Shown: positions 26,102 through 35,524, counted from the stretch's first letter. The stretch: DNA of 64,000 nucleotides from Flavobacterium pectinovorum (GCF_022802975.1 NZ_JAFEVZ010000007.1:124001-188000); one strand, 5' to 3'. A program made the numbers and translations. Notes: generated by a model from the letters alone, not told the origin.

Positions 26102-28825
26102 TTAAGTTCTAAACTCCTTTGGAGACAAATTATATTTATTTTTAAATGATGTAGAGAAGTAATTCGGCGTCGAAAAACCACAGGAATAAGCAATTTCAGA
26201 AACAGTTAATGTAGTATTTTTCAGCAATTCCTTGGCTTTTTCCAGTCTAATATTGTTGATATAATCGCTAATGTTGATATTGAGCAGTGCTTTCATTTTT
26301 CGATATAGCTGAACTCTTGAAATATTTAAATGTTCAGCTAATTCTTCTACAGAAAATGATGAATTATCCAAATTTTTAGAGATTAGATCGTTGATTTTTT
26401 TAATAAAATCCCTGTCCTGTGCGCCAAATCCAAGCTCTTCAACTTTATTGAGATTGTTGGTATAGTAATACCTGATCTTTTCGCGATTAAAAAGCAGCCC
26501 TTTTATTGATTCTTTTAAAACTTTTAAATTAAAAGGCTTGGTCAAAAACAAATCAGCATTGGCCTGAAGTGCTTTCACAAATGAATTGTCATCATCCTGC
26601 GCAGTAAGAATAATTGTCGGAATATGAGATGTACGGGTGTCTTTTTTTAATATTTCGCAGATTTCAAAACCGCTGAGTTCAGGTAAATTTAAATCACAGA
26701 TAATGATATCGGGTATAAGATCCAAAGCCGTTTCAATAGCTTTAGTTCCATTACATTTTATTACGTTGTAATTGGGCTCAAGTTTTAAAGCTATAAAATC
26801 AAGCAGATCAACATTATCCTCTATAATTAATATTGTATGCTTTTCTTCATCTGATTTTAGTTCTTCACTACTCTGCAGATCAATATCCAAATACTCATAA
26901 TCATTGCCAGTGACAAAAGTGGACTCATTATTTACAATCGAATTTGGAATTAAATGGTCTTTCCCCAGCTTGAGGGTTATAGTAAACTCTGTTCCGTTTT
27001 TAGACGAAACTTCAATTTTTCCATGGTGAAGGTCTATAAAATTTTTGGAAAGGCTCAGACCAATACCCGAACTGTTCTTATAATTATTTGATCCCTGATA
27101 AAAAGTGCTGAATACTTCCTTGATTTCATTATCAGGAATTCCCATTCCTGAATCCTTAATGCTTATTTTAAAAGAATCATCTTCAAGGCTTTTATAGATC
27201 GATACATTAATGCTGCCGTTATCAGGAGTAAATTTAAATGCATTGGAAAGCAGGTTGAAGTAAACCTTGTCCATTAGGTTTTTGTCTATGAAAGCCTCAA
27301 TTACTTCATGACTTGATTTAAAAGTGTAATTTATGTTCCTTCTGGTGGCTTCACGTGCAAATTCTTTGAAGATCTGTTTTGAAAAGCTTACCACATTGGT
27401 GAGTGCGGGGTTAAAATTGAATTTTTTCTCTTCAATTTTTCTATAATCCAGAAGCTGATTAATTAACCTTAAGAGTCTTCTTGAATTATTATGGATCAAA
27501 TAGAAATCTTTCTTATTTGTTTCCGCAATTATAGATTTGTCAGAAGTTACCGAATCAATAGCGTTCATGATAAGCGTCAATGGAGTTTTGAATTCATGCG
27601 ACAACCCGGTGAAAAAATTCAGTTTTTCATCATTGCTGATTTTTAGCTCATCGGCAAATCTTTCAATTTCGTTTCTTTGGCTTAGAATTTTTTCGTTAGT
27701 GTCTTCCAGCAGTTTCTTTTTCCTTAAAATAGTAACAGCTGAATAAACACTATAAATAGCCAGACTTAAAATTACAAGCAGAAAGAAAGTTAGCAGTCTT
27801 GTCAGATTATATTGGGTAGTAAAAGCTATTTCCTGCTTTTTAATGGTATTCTGCTGTAATTCAATATCGGTCTGCTGCTGGGTAATTTTATCAAATTGAT
27901 TAATCATAATATCAGCGTTGAGCGAATCAATTACAATGGTTGTCAATTTATTATATTTAGGCACCTTTTCTCCTTTAAGAATCGCTAGTGCTGTTTTTAA
28001 CGCTTCACTTCCGCCTGTAGGATATAATATGGATGCCGCCAGAACTCCGTCTTTTACCAAATGAATACCTCCATTAGACCCGTTCAAGCCATCTACCCCT
28101 ATAAATTTTATTTTTTCCTCCAATCCTTTTCGGCGGGCTACTTTCCATGCCTGGTTGGCTATATCATCATTAAATGCAAATACATAATTGATGTCAGGGT
28201 TCTTCTCCAGAAGCATTTCAAACTCTTTTTCGGGCAGCCCTCTCTTGGTTCCATCCAAACGGCCTACAACTGAAACTCCTGGAAATCTCTTTATCACTTC
28301 ATTAAAACCTTGTGTACGTTCTTTTCCCGGGGAAGTATCTAAATCAGCAAAGACTTCTACTACTCTTGCTTTTCGCTTCGAATTTGAAATTAGATATTTA
28401 GCCGCCAAACGTCCCACCTCCAAATTATCTGCTCCTAAATAAGTAGTAAACTGATCTGTATTAATTTTTCTGTCCACAAGAATTACAGGAATATTTTTCT
28501 GATATGCCTTTTCAATAATTGGAGTCAATGAATCGCTTTCCAAAGGCGAAATAATGATGGCATCCATTCCCTCATCAATCATTTTCTGAATCTGCTGAAT
28601 TTGTTTTTCCGAATTCCTTTCTGCATTATAAATTGTCAAGTCTACATCTGGGTAAAGTGACGCTTCCAATTTCATAGAATAATCCATAGCTACCCTCCAT
28701 TGATCCCCACTTATACATTGTGAAAAACCAATTTTTTTTCGATGATCTTGAGCATTATCCCGATGACAAGATAGGCAAGCGAAAAATAAAAGTAAAATAA
28801 TAATACTTTTTATCCGATTCAGCAT
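26102..28825 (-). CDS. Hybrid two-component sensor/regulator (HTCS) of the fructan locus
   Basis: A 907-residue single-chain signalling protein when started at the ATG at 28823-28825, which gives a clean signal sequence (MLNRIKSIIILLLFFACLSC); an upstream ATG at 28903 is in frame but less likely. Order of parts: LacI/RbsB-like periplasmic sugar-binding domain (about 30-310), transmembrane helix near 340-362, histidine kinase with H-box His410 in SHEFKTPLT and N, G1 and G2 boxes (FNLLSNAFKF, KDSGMGIPD), receiver domain with Asp711 in IICDLNLPE, and a C-terminal AraC domain (SVEELAEHLNISRVQLYRKM ... YFSTSFKNKYNLSPKEFR). HTCS proteins with this sensor type bind a monosaccharide, fructose in the Bacteroides levan locus, and switch on the adjacent genes. 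Confidence 0.93.
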   Translation of the reverse strand: MLNRIKSIIILLLFFACLSCHRDNAQDHRKKIGFSQCISGDQWRVAMDYSMKLEASLYPDVDLTIYNAERNSEKQIQQIQKMIDEGMDAIIISPLESDSLTPIIEKAYQKNIPVILVDRKINTDQFTTYLGADNLEVGRLAAKYLISNSKRKARVVEVFADLDTSPGKERTQGFNEVIKRFPGVSVVGRLDGTKRGLPEKEFEMLLEKNPDINYVFAFNDDIANQAWKVARRKGLEEKIKFIGVDGLNGSNGGIHLVKDGVLAASILYPTGGSEALKTALAILKGEKVPKYNKLTTIVIDSLNADIMINQFDKITQQQTDIELQQNTIKKQEIAFTTQYNLTRLLTFFLLVILSLAIYSVYSAVTILRKKKLLEDTNEKILSQRNEIERFADELKISNDEKLNFFTGLSHEFKTPLTLIMNAIDSVTSDKSIIAETNKKDFYLIHNNSRRLLRLINQLLDYRKIEEKKFNFNPALTNVVSFSKQIFKEFAREATRRNINYTFKSSHEVIEAFIDKNLMDKVYFNLLSNAFKFTPDNGSINVSIYKSLEDDSFKISIKDSGMGIPDNEIKEVFSTFYQGSNNYKNSSGIGLSLSKNFIDLHHGKIEVSSKNGTEFTITLKLGKDHLIPNSIVNNESTFVTGNDYEYLDIDLQSSEELKSDEEKHTILIIEDNVDLLDFIALKLEPNYNVIKCNGTKAIETALDLIPDIIICDLNLPELSGFEICEILKKDTRTSHIPTIILTAQDDDNSFVKALQANADLFLTKPFNLKVLKESIKGLLFNREKIRYYYTNNLNKVEELGFGAQDRDFIKKINDLISKNLDNSSFSVEELAEHLNISRVQLYRKMKALLNINISDYINNIRLEKAKELLKNTTLTVSEIAYSCGFSTPNYFSTSFKNKYNLSPKEFRT

Positions 28826-29590
28826 AACATAGATCTTTTTAGACAGCAAAAAAAGCTTTGTAACAATATTAAACATAAACAACCCTAATTTTAAACAATA
28901 CAAAAAATTATAACTATAAAATTTTCAATCATTTATTTAAAATATTCTATTATTACATTATTGACATTTTAATGGGTTCGAAATTAGTTTTTTTTTAATA
29001 AATATAAATATAAAATTGATGCAATACCGTACAGTTAAGTTACATTGAATTATACGAATCCTTTTATTATAAGGAAATTGTTACAAATAGAATAATAACT
29101 GCTCCAACAAAAAAATATCTTTCTAGTTGCATAATTTGTATTAGGAGAGTGTAACTGCAATTCTATTTACTGCTTTTAAGATGATTTGCTTTATTGATTT
29201 AAAATTTAATACAAATTAGAATTTTCACACATCTTCTAATGGGTTTAAAATAGATTTCTAAACCTACAGGGAAACCTATACAAACGGACTTACTTCAAAT
29301 ATAAAAAACATATATTACTTTAGATTTAAAAAAATGACTAAGTATCAAAAATAGATTGGAGGCAGCAATTATTGATTTGACAGTTTTACATTATTATTTG
29401 CAGGCAGGTCAGAGAATTTATAAATGATGCGATAAATTTCTTCAACATCCTTGGTTATAAAATAGTCCAATCCTTTTTTTAGTAGCCAAAATGAGAATAA
29501 AAACTCAATTTTGTATGCTCTTGGTTAGAAAGTTACTTTACAGCTCGTGCACATAGAAATGCTTCAAAATTTCTATTACCGGAGGTTATT
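28826..29590 (-). other. Intergenic region upstream of the HTCS, no supported gene
   Basis: About 760 bp, very AT-rich. One TGTTACA box (29079-29085) resembles those in the fructan promoters but lacks a -7 element at the same distance. Near 29360-29530 the minus strand reads SFWLLKKGLDYFITKDVEE and about 30 further residues before a stop, without a start codon. This may be a decayed gene end but I cannot name it. A weak 7-bp stem at 29554-29575 may end the thiolase transcript. Confidence 0.4.
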
Positions 29591-30778
29591 TTACCTATTT
29601 ACATTTTCAATGACAATTGCCGATGCACCGCCGCCGCCATTACAAATCGCAGCCACACCATATTTTCCATCTTCTTGTTGAAGCACTGACAGAAGAGTAC
29701 AGATTATTCTTGCCCCTGAAGCCCCCAGGGGATGCCCTAAAGCTACCGCCCCACCATATACGTTGATTTTGAGAGGGTCTAGTTCTAACTCTATCTGGTT
29801 AGCCAATGCAACGGCTGCATAAGCTTCATTGATTTCAATAAAATCAATATCTTCCAATGTAAGATTTGCCCTAGCCAAAGCTTTTGGAATGGCAACAGAT
29901 GGAGTTGTCGTGAACCATTCCGGTGCCTGGGCCGCATCTGCATATCCGATGATTTTTGCCAGAGGTTTCAGGTTGTATTTTTCTACCGCTTCTTTGGATG
30001 CAAGCAATAATGCAGCTGCACCGTCATTCAGATTGCTTGCATTGGCAGCTGTAATAGTGCCCCTTTCGACAAAGGACGGTTTTAATTTAGAAACTTTTTC
30101 GGGAATTATTTTATAAATGTCCTCATCTTCGGAAATGATTATTTCTCCATCTCTTTGTTTCAGATGAAAAGGAATAATTTCATTATTGAATTTTCCGGTT
30201 TTGGTGGCACGAGCTGCCTTTTCATAAGATTGCAAGGCGTATTGGTCTTGCTGTTCTCTTGTTATTTTATATTTCTCAACACAAAGTTCAGCAGCGTTTC
30301 CCATATGAAAATCATTGTAAACATCAGTCAGGCCATCCTTCAGAAGGCCGTCGACAAGGGTTTCATGCCCCATTTTGTTTATTTTGCGTTTATGGGTGTA
30401 GTGCGGCACGTTGCTCATGCTCTCCATTCCTCCCGTAACTACCACATCTTCAAGCCCCAACTGAATTTGCTGCGCTCCAAGTATCGTTGCTTTCATACCT
30501 GCAGCGCATACTTTATTGATGGTGGTGCAATCTACTTCATCAGGAATTCCTGCAAGCTTAGAGGCTTGTCTGGCAGGCGATTGCCCCAGATTTGCAGATA
30601 AAACATTTCCCATATAAACACTGTCAATGTTCTTAGAATCTATATTGACAGAATTTAAAACACCTTTGATGGCGGCTGCGCCTAATTCAGTGGCGGAAAC
30701 TTCAGCAAAATTACCCAAAAAACCACCGATTGGTGTTCGTTTGGCCGCTATTATAAACACTTCTTTCATTTTAATCAA
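29591..30778 (-). CDS. Acetyl-CoA C-acetyltransferase / 3-ketoacyl-CoA thiolase
   Basis: A 395-residue thiolase of normal length. The acylated cysteine is Cys91 in NKVCAAGMKA, with GHPLGASGAR and the C-terminal AICNGGGGASAIVIE glycine loop carrying the second catalytic Cys. Translation may start at the first Met or at Met4 (MKEVFIIAAKRTPIG), which fits the family better. It condenses or cleaves acyl-CoA units in the cytoplasm. It follows the ketosynthase gene by 8 bp and is the last gene of a thioesterase-ketosynthase-thiolase operon. Whether it acts in the degradative or biosynthetic direction is not visible. Confidence 0.92.
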   Translation of the reverse strand: MIKMKEVFIIAAKRTPIGGFLGNFAEVSATELGAAAIKGVLNSVNIDSKNIDSVYMGNVLSANLGQSPARQASKLAGIPDEVDCTTINKVCAAGMKATILGAQQIQLGLEDVVVTGGMESMSNVPHYTHKRKINKMGHETLVDGLLKDGLTDVYNDFHMGNAAELCVEKYKITREQQDQYALQSYEKAARATKTGKFNNEIIPFHLKQRDGEIIISEDEDIYKIIPEKVSKLKPSFVERGTITAANASNLNDGAAALLLASKEAVEKYNLKPLAKIIGYADAAQAPEWFTTTPSVAIPKALARANLTLEDIDFIEINEAYAAVALANQIELELDPLKINVYGGAVALGHPLGASGARIICTLLSVLQQEDGKYGVAAICNGGGGASAIVIENVNR

Positions 30779-30786
30779 ATTAAAAA

Positions 30787-32025
30787 TTAAATTTCACGAA
30801 ATACAACCGTTGAGTTGTGTCCTCCAAATCCGAAAGCATTGCTCATTGCCGTTTTAATTGTTTTCTGCTTTGCTTGGTTTAGAACTATTTGAATACGATC
30901 AGGGATTTCAGCATCAGGATTTTGGACATTGATCGTTGGTGGAATGATATTTTCGTTTATTGATTTGATAGCCAGAATGGCTTCGATTGCTCCTGCTGCT
31001 CCGAGTAAATGTCCAGTCATTGATTTTGAAGAACTTACCCATAAATTACCTGATCCTTTAAAAGTTTTGTTTACTGCATTGAGTTCGGCTATATCTCCTA
31101 CAGGTGTGGAAGTGGCATGAAGGTTTAGATAGTCCAACTCAGAAGGATCTAGTCTTGCTTCTTCTAAAGCGAGCTGCATGGCTTTGGCTGCTCCTAATCC
31201 TTGAGGATGTGGTGATGTCATATGATAGGCATCGGCAGTCATCGAAGCACCAACCAATTCCGCATAAATTTTTGCCCCTCTTTTCTTTGCGTGCTCATAT
31301 TCTTCCAGAATGATAGCACCGGCACCTTCTCCCATTACAAAACCATCACGCTCTTTGTCAAAAGGACGGCTTGCTATGAGGGGATCAGCATTCCTAACCG
31401 ACATGGCTTTCATTGAAGAAAATCCTCCTACCGAAGCAGGGGTGATAGGAGCTTCTGAACCACCTGTAACAAATATTTTTGCTTTTCCTAAACGGATGTA
31501 ATTAAAGGAATCCATTATTGCCGTATTAGATGTAGCACAGGCTGATACTGTGGTATAATTAATTCCCTGCAGACCAAATTTCATAGAAATCATTCCTGAA
31601 GCCATATTAACAATAAGTTTTGGTACAAAAAACGGACTGAACCTTGGAATGTAATTTCCTGTTACATAATTTTCTACTTCGCTTTCAAAGGTTTCCATTC
31701 CGCCTTGTCCAACACCCCAGATAACCCCAATATCAAAAGGGTCTAATGCGGAAATATCCAAACCGGAATCTTCCAATGCTTGTGAAGCGCTGTACAGTGC
31801 ATACTGTGTAAACAAATCGCTGCGTTTGATTTCATTGCGGTCCAGATATTTCTGAGGCTCAAAGTTTTTGATTTCACAGGCAATCTGTGTACGGAATTTT
31901 GAAGCGTCAAAGCATGTAATAATACCTGCGCTACTTCTGCCGTTAACAGCATTTTCCCAAAAGCTCTCGATATCATTTCCTAAAGGATTGATGGTTCCCA
32001 GACCTGTTACTACGACTCTTTTCAT
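30787..32025 (-). CDS. Beta-ketoacyl-ACP synthase II (FabF-type)
   Basis: A 412-residue condensing enzyme with the Cys-His-His set: Cys163 in VSACATSNTA, NLHATSTPVGD and KSMTGHLLGAAGA. It elongates acyl chains on ACP with malonyl-ACP. The lack of a neighbouring acpP or fabG and the pairing with a thiolase and a thioesterase suggest an accessory copy for a special lipid or pigment rather than housekeeping fatty-acid synthesis. Its start overlaps the stop of the thioesterase gene by 4 bp, a sign of translational coupling. Confidence 0.92.
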   Translation of the reverse strand: MKRVVVTGLGTINPLGNDIESFWENAVNGRSSAGIITCFDASKFRTQIACEIKNFEPQKYLDRNEIKRSDLFTQYALYSASQALEDSGLDISALDPFDIGVIWGVGQGGMETFESEVENYVTGNYIPRFSPFFVPKLIVNMASGMISMKFGLQGINYTTVSACATSNTAIMDSFNYIRLGKAKIFVTGGSEAPITPASVGGFSSMKAMSVRNADPLIASRPFDKERDGFVMGEGAGAIILEEYEHAKKRGAKIYAELVGASMTADAYHMTSPHPQGLGAAKAMQLALEEARLDPSELDYLNLHATSTPVGDIAELNAVNKTFKGSGNLWVSSSKSMTGHLLGAAGAIEAILAIKSINENIIPPTINVQNPDAEIPDRIQIVLNQAKQKTIKTAMSNAFGFGGHNSTVVFREI

Positions 32026-32459
32026 TCGGCTTTTTTTATTTCTGTTTTAAATAAATTGGAGCTACCTTTAGCTATCAGCCTGCTCCTGTCACTGTTCCAG
32101 ATTTCACATTCCGCGTTGATGAACTGTTTTCCTTTTTTTATAATCCTTGTGGTCGCAATTATAATTTCGTCTGCTTTAGCTGAAGAAAAATAATCAATTG
32201 CATTGTTGATTGTTGTATAAAAATAAGGTTCGTTCAGGGAAAACATAGTAGCACCAATGACATCGTCAATGATAGCTGCTGTTATTCCTCCATGCAGACC
32301 GCCCGCAGGATTTAACCATTCCGAACGAATTTGGTATTCAAATGCCAGTTCGCCGGATTCAGCACTTAGAATTACAGGGCTCAGCCAGCGCATAAAAGGA
32401 GAAGGGGATTCCGTAAATACTTTTCCCGTAAAGGATTTCATTTTTTCAAGAGGTGTCAT
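32022..32459 (-). CDS. PaaI-type hotdog-fold thioesterase
   Basis: A 145-residue protein with the hotdog motif GGLHGGITAAIIDDVIGATMFSLN at about 51-74. It includes the HGG turn and the acidic residue that activates water in this family. It should hydrolyse acyl-CoA or acyl-ACP. It opens the operon, overlaps the ketosynthase by 4 bp and has a TetR-type operator 26 bp before its start. The substrate range is unknown. Confidence 0.85.
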   Translation of the reverse strand: MTPLEKMKSFTGKVFTESPSPFMRWLSPVILSAESGELAFEYQIRSEWLNPAGGLHGGITAAIIDDVIGATMFSLNEPYFYTTINNAIDYFSSAKADEIIIATTRIIKKGKQFINAECEIWNSDRSRLIAKGSSNLFKTEIKKAE

Positions 32460-32484
32460 ATGTTATTTTTAGATATTAGTAATT

Positions 32485-32498
32485 ATACCAATCGGTAT
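32485..32498. promoter_or_regulatory. TetR-type operator before the thioesterase operon
   Basis: ATACCA-AT-CGGTAT is a 6-2-6 palindrome with one mismatch. It matches the perfect ATACCG-AA-CGGTAT site in front of the tetR gene and sits between the tetR stop and the thioesterase start. Confidence 0.7.
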
Positions 32499-32516
32499 TT
32501 TTTTAAGCAAAAAATT

Positions 32517-33110
32517 TTATTTCACAATCTCATCATCAACTATTTTGACGATCCTTTCCAAGATAAGAAACAGATTATCAGGCTTGTCTGAAATCTTCGA
32601 GAGTACAATTCCTCCTTCAATCATCATAATGAATAAATCTGCATACTGAGCAGTATTTATTTCTGGATTAAATACATCTTTTTTAATGCCGTCCTCTAAG
32701 ATTTTAGCAATCTTCTTTCCCCAATTATCAAAAGTCAGCTTCACCCTTGCTTTCAAAACGGGCATAAGATCGTCGGATTCGGTTGCGGCATTCAGTACGG
32801 GACAGCCTCCATTTGCGAAGATTGACTTCCAGTTTACACGATAAAAATCAAAAATACCCATCAGCTGATCATAAGCATTATGATGCTCTGCGATCCAATC
32901 TGCTGTTTTTTTTGATAATTGATCGGTATTGTGCTTAAAAACCAAAAGCGCTACTTCTTCTTTATCCTTAAAATTCCCATAGATACTGCCTTTAGTGAGT
33001 CCTGTAGCAGCTGTTATATCAGATAGAGATGTCCCTGCGTATCCTTTCTTATTGAAAATGGGAGCTGTCTTTTCAATAATGAACTGTCGGGTTTGTTGTG
33101 CTTTTGTCAT
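32517..33110 (-). CDS. TetR/AcrR-family transcriptional repressor
   Basis: About 197 residues from the ATG at 33108-33110 (MTKAQQTRQFIIEKTAPIFN); a start 21 bp upstream is also in frame. The N-terminal helix-turn-helix is textbook TetR: KKGYAGTSLSDITAATGLTKGSIYGNFKDKEEVA at about 26-60. The C-terminal ligand domain resembles the YxaF/LmrA-like group. It lies directly upstream of the thioesterase-ketosynthase-thiolase operon, and matching palindromes precede both its own gene and that operon. This supports a repressor that controls itself and the operon, probably released by an acyl or lipophilic ligand. Confidence 0.9.
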   Translation of the reverse strand: MTKAQQTRQFIIEKTAPIFNKKGYAGTSLSDITAATGLTKGSIYGNFKDKEEVALLVFKHNTDQLSKKTADWIAEHHNAYDQLMGIFDFYRVNWKSIFANGGCPVLNAATESDDLMPVLKARVKLTFDNWGKKIAKILEDGIKKDVFNPEINTAQYADLFIMMIEGGIVLSKISDKPDNLFLILERIVKIVDDEIVK

Positions 33111-33142
33111 TGTTAGGAAAATATTGAGCAAATATACAAATA

Positions 33143-33156
33143 ATACCGAACGGTAT
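33143..33156. promoter_or_regulatory. Autoregulatory TetR operator
   Basis: ATACCG-AA-CGGTAT has perfect 6-bp arms with a 2-bp centre, 33 bp upstream of the tetR start. The same arms recur at 32485-32498. Confidence 0.75.
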
Positions 33157-33159
33157 ATT

Positions 33160-33487
33160 CTATTTTGTGATATTTATAACTCTTTTAAAAATTCTAACCG
33201 GATCAGCACTTGGCTGCATCATTTAAAAAGCCGATTAAAACAATGGCCAATGGTGCATCAAGGGATTTGATTTTAACGCCATGGGAATAAAACCAGCGCA
33301 ATTCTGTTCTCTGCGAAAAGCTTTGCAGCAGCTTTAAGCATCAGCACCTTCAAGGCTTCTTTCCCTCGTTTTTTCTCTCAGGTGTACTCCTATCTATTAA
33401 TTTTCGCCTTAGTTCACTAAGTTAAAAACAGAAATATAAAACTAAATGAACATTGTTGATTATTTATTCCACTTCAACTAAGGTTGA
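33160..33487. other. Intergenic region, no supported gene
   Basis: About 330 bp between the tetR upstream region and the end of the SDR gene. Minus-strand frames such as GFIPMALKSNPLMHHWPLF and AKLLQSFSQRTELRWFYSHG are short and lack starts. The base composition is closer to coding than to spacer, so this may be the residue of a lost gene, but I cannot identify it. Confidence 0.3.
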
Positions 33488-34255
33488 TTAAGATTGTAGT
33501 TTTTGGCTTATATTTTTTGGATTTATTAATTTATGTGCCACCTTTGGAAAAAAGCGATTCAGGAAATAAATGGCTTTTGTATCTCCAACACGAATCGTGT
33601 AGGTATCATTTTTCAATCCTTTAATTAAAACAGTTATTAGAACATCAGGTGTTATCGATTTTCCATCCATACCTTCTGACAAATTGGTTTTTACAAGAGG
33701 CGGCGATAGTTCGAATACTTTTACATTGCTTCTGATAAAACGCAAATGCTCTCTTAATGCTTCTGTGTAAAAACGAACCGCAGCTTTGGAAGCTGAATAG
33801 GTCGTCACAAGAATCGACGGCGTATAACTTAAAATTGATGAAGTATTGATAATGGCCGCTTCTTTTCTGGATTTCAGCATATCCATAAATAGATTATTCA
33901 AAAGTACAACCCCCAAATAATTGGTATTGATCTCTGCAGCCGCTTTTTCAAAATGCTTTATACTGCTTATACCCAAATTGTCCAGGCCGTTCATAATTCC
34001 TGCATTGTTGTACAAAATGTCAATGCCTCCCAATTGGTCAATTTCTTTATATAATGCTTCGGCCGCTTCCTTATTTGAAGCATCACTTTTGATTGCTGTA
34101 ACTGACGGATACATTTTTTTTGCCAAATCAAGCTTTTTCTGGTCCCTTCCTGTTATAATTACTTTAGCGCCTTCTGCAATGAACTGTTTTGCAGCCTCTA
34201 ATCCGATTCCGGCAGAACCTCCTGTAATCAAAATTGTCTTACCTTTTAATTCCAT
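33488..34255 (-). CDS. Short-chain dehydrogenase/reductase (DltE-like)
   Basis: Starting at the ATG at 34253-34255 gives a 255-residue SDR (MELKGKTILITGGSAGIGLE). The cofactor loop TGGSAGIG, the NNAG motif (LYNNAGIMNG), the catalytic Ser in INTSSILSYTP and YSASK (Tyr-x-x-x-Lys) are all present. An upstream in-frame ATG at 34321 would run through the operator region and is rejected as the start. It oxidises or reduces an unknown alcohol/carbonyl with NAD(P). It is divergent from an HxlR regulator with two palindromes between them, so it is the likely regulatory target. Confidence 0.88.
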   Translation of the reverse strand: MELKGKTILITGGSAGIGLEAAKQFIAEGAKVIITGRDQKKLDLAKKMYPSVTAIKSDASNKEAAEALYKEIDQLGGIDILYNNAGIMNGLDNLGISSIKHFEKAAAEINTNYLGVVLLNNLFMDMLKSRKEAAIINTSSILSYTPSILVTTYSASKAAVRFYTEALREHLRFIRSNVKVFELSPPLVKTNLSEGMDGKSITPDVLITVLIKGLKNDTYTIRVGDTKAIYFLNRFFPKVAHKLINPKNISQKLQS

Positions 34256-34289
34256 GATTTTACTATTTAATTTATTATTTCTATATTTG

Positions 34290-34340
34290 CTTGCGAAATG
34301 CAAGTGCAAATATAAATACATTTACTTGCGAAAAGCAAGT
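34290..34340. promoter_or_regulatory. Two HxlR-type operators in the SDR/HxlR intergenic region
   Basis: CTTGC-GAAAT-GCAAG at 34290-34304 and ACTTGC-GAAAA-GCAAGT at 34324-34340 share the same arms and a 5-bp GAAAW centre, with centres 35 bp apart. They lie between the divergent SDR (start 34255) and HxlR (start 34358) genes, as expected for an HxlR regulator controlling both directions. Confidence 0.75.
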
Positions 34341-34357
34341 GATTTTAAATTTATTTT

Positions 34358-34771
34358 ATGAAAACTCAAAAAAAGAGATCAGACTGCCCAGTAAGTTTTT
34401 CACTTGAAGCCTTTGGTGACAAGTGGTCGCTGTTGATTGTGAGGGATTTGATGCTTAAAAAAAAATGTACCTATGGCGAATTGGCAAAGTCTGATGAGAA
34501 AATAGCAACTAACATTTTGGCTGCCAGACTGCTTTCATTGGAAGAAAACGGAATTATTCAGAAACTGGAACATCCTGACAGTAAAGCCAAAGTATTATAT
34601 CAATTGACACAGAAGGGAATCGATTTAATTCCGATAATTATCGAAATTAATCTTTGGGCAGAAAAATATACCGAAATTCCTGAAGAAAGAAAAGAATTCC
34701 TTGCACAGATCAATGCTGATAAGGAAGGATTTATTAGAAATGCTTTTAAAGAACTTGAATCAAACCTATAG
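34358..34771 (+). CDS. HxlR-family winged-helix transcriptional regulator
   Basis: A 137-residue HxlR protein. The family start CPVSFSLEAFGDKWSLLIVRDLM (conserved Cys10 and the GDKWSLLIVRDL helix) and the winged-helix segment TYGELAKSDEKIATNILAARLLSLEENGII are clear. Some HxlR members sense aldehydes or oxidants through the N-terminal Cys. It is divergent to the SDR gene and shares its operator region, so it probably represses or activates that gene and itself. Confidence 0.92.
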   Translation: MKTQKKRSDCPVSFSLEAFGDKWSLLIVRDLMLKKKCTYGELAKSDEKIATNILAARLLSLEENGIIQKLEHPDSKAKVLYQLTQKGIDLIPIIIEINLWAEKYTEIPEERKEFLAQINADKEGFIRNAFKELESNL

Positions 34772-34835
34772 TCGGTTTATTGAGATTATAAAACTTTACG
34801 AAGATCATACGCAGAATAATTAATATGTCGAATCA

Positions 34836-35171
34836 TTATGTTCCGTACCTCTCAACATCCTTGACTATGCTGTTTAAATAGCGTCCGATATGCTTCTTAA
34901 GGTATTTTTCTGCAAAAAGTTTGAAAAAAAATACTCCTGTCCTGGAGCGCATCTTAAATTTATAGGTAGCAGCAATGCCGCTGCGGCCATTTCCAAGATC
35001 AAAAAACCTGTATTTATATTCTATTCTCCACAGCATTCCGAGTCTTTTAGAGGTAAAATTATCTAACCGAATCGAAAAAGATCTTTCTGGGAGATAAGAC
35101 ACAAACTTTTGGCGGGCTGAATTACAATCATCAAAAAAAAGATACGCTGGCAGCCTGGCTTCCGGCAGGCT
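34836..35171 (-). pseudogene. C-terminal fragment, possibly of an SRPBCC/START-like protein
   Basis: An open frame from 35171 down to 34836 has no proper start (only an internal GTG) and reads ...FVSYLPERSFSIRL ... FDLGNGRSGIAATYKFKM ... YLKKHIGRYLNSIVKDVERYGT. The strand pattern and the long C-terminal helix suggest a polyketide-cyclase/START-type fold. The front is missing, replaced by unrelated sequence, so I treat it as a truncated gene. The family is a guess from the overall pattern. Confidence 0.4.
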
Positions 35172-35311
35172 TCATGTCACTGATCCGGGTCCGCAATCTG
35201 CAATAAGCGGCATATCATTAAAGACTTCTAAGAGATCTTTATCTGCTATTGTTCTAAAGAGTTTTAAAACAGAAGCATTAACTGCGGCCGCAGCGTTTAT
35301 CTTTACAGTAT
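35172..35311 (-). other. Unidentified decayed coding sequence
   Basis: The minus strand stays open and reads VNTVKINAAAAVNASVLKLF then DLLEVFNDMPLIADCGPGSVT before a stop. It looks like protein-coding DNA but has no start and joins directly to the trxB remnant in another frame. I do not recognise it. Confidence 0.3.
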
Positions 35312-35482
35312 TCACAATTGCAAATAATTTAAGCCGGCGGCTAATTCTGAAAGCAAAGCCAGATGACTCTCTTGATCTAGTGCAGCCATACATCCTGTAC
35401 CAGCGGCATATATTGCGGCAGTATAACGCACCGAACGAGCCTCTACAATCAGGCATTTAATATTTTCTATTGTCTCTGGCAT
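35312..35482 (-). pseudogene. Internally deleted second copy of thioredoxin reductase
   Basis: The ATG at 35480-35482 starts MPETIENIKCLIVEARSVRYTAAIYAA, the beginning of TrxB (compare IENIKCLI and GYTAAIYAA in the intact gene at 42501). It then jumps to GTGCMAALDQESHLALLSE, the TrxB end (AAGTGCMAALDAERYLASKE). About 260 residues, including the CxxC, are gone; the joint falls in an Ala-Ala shared by both ends. The glycine loop GSGPAG is also destroyed. The upstream DNA still resembles the leader of intact trxB (hairpin at 35525-35548 and CTGCCACTCTGAAAAAT near 35631). A decayed segmental duplicate is the best reading. Confidence 0.8.
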
Positions 35483-35524
35483 ATTTATCATTCTTAATAA
35501 CATAAAAAACTTTGTTATATTAAA

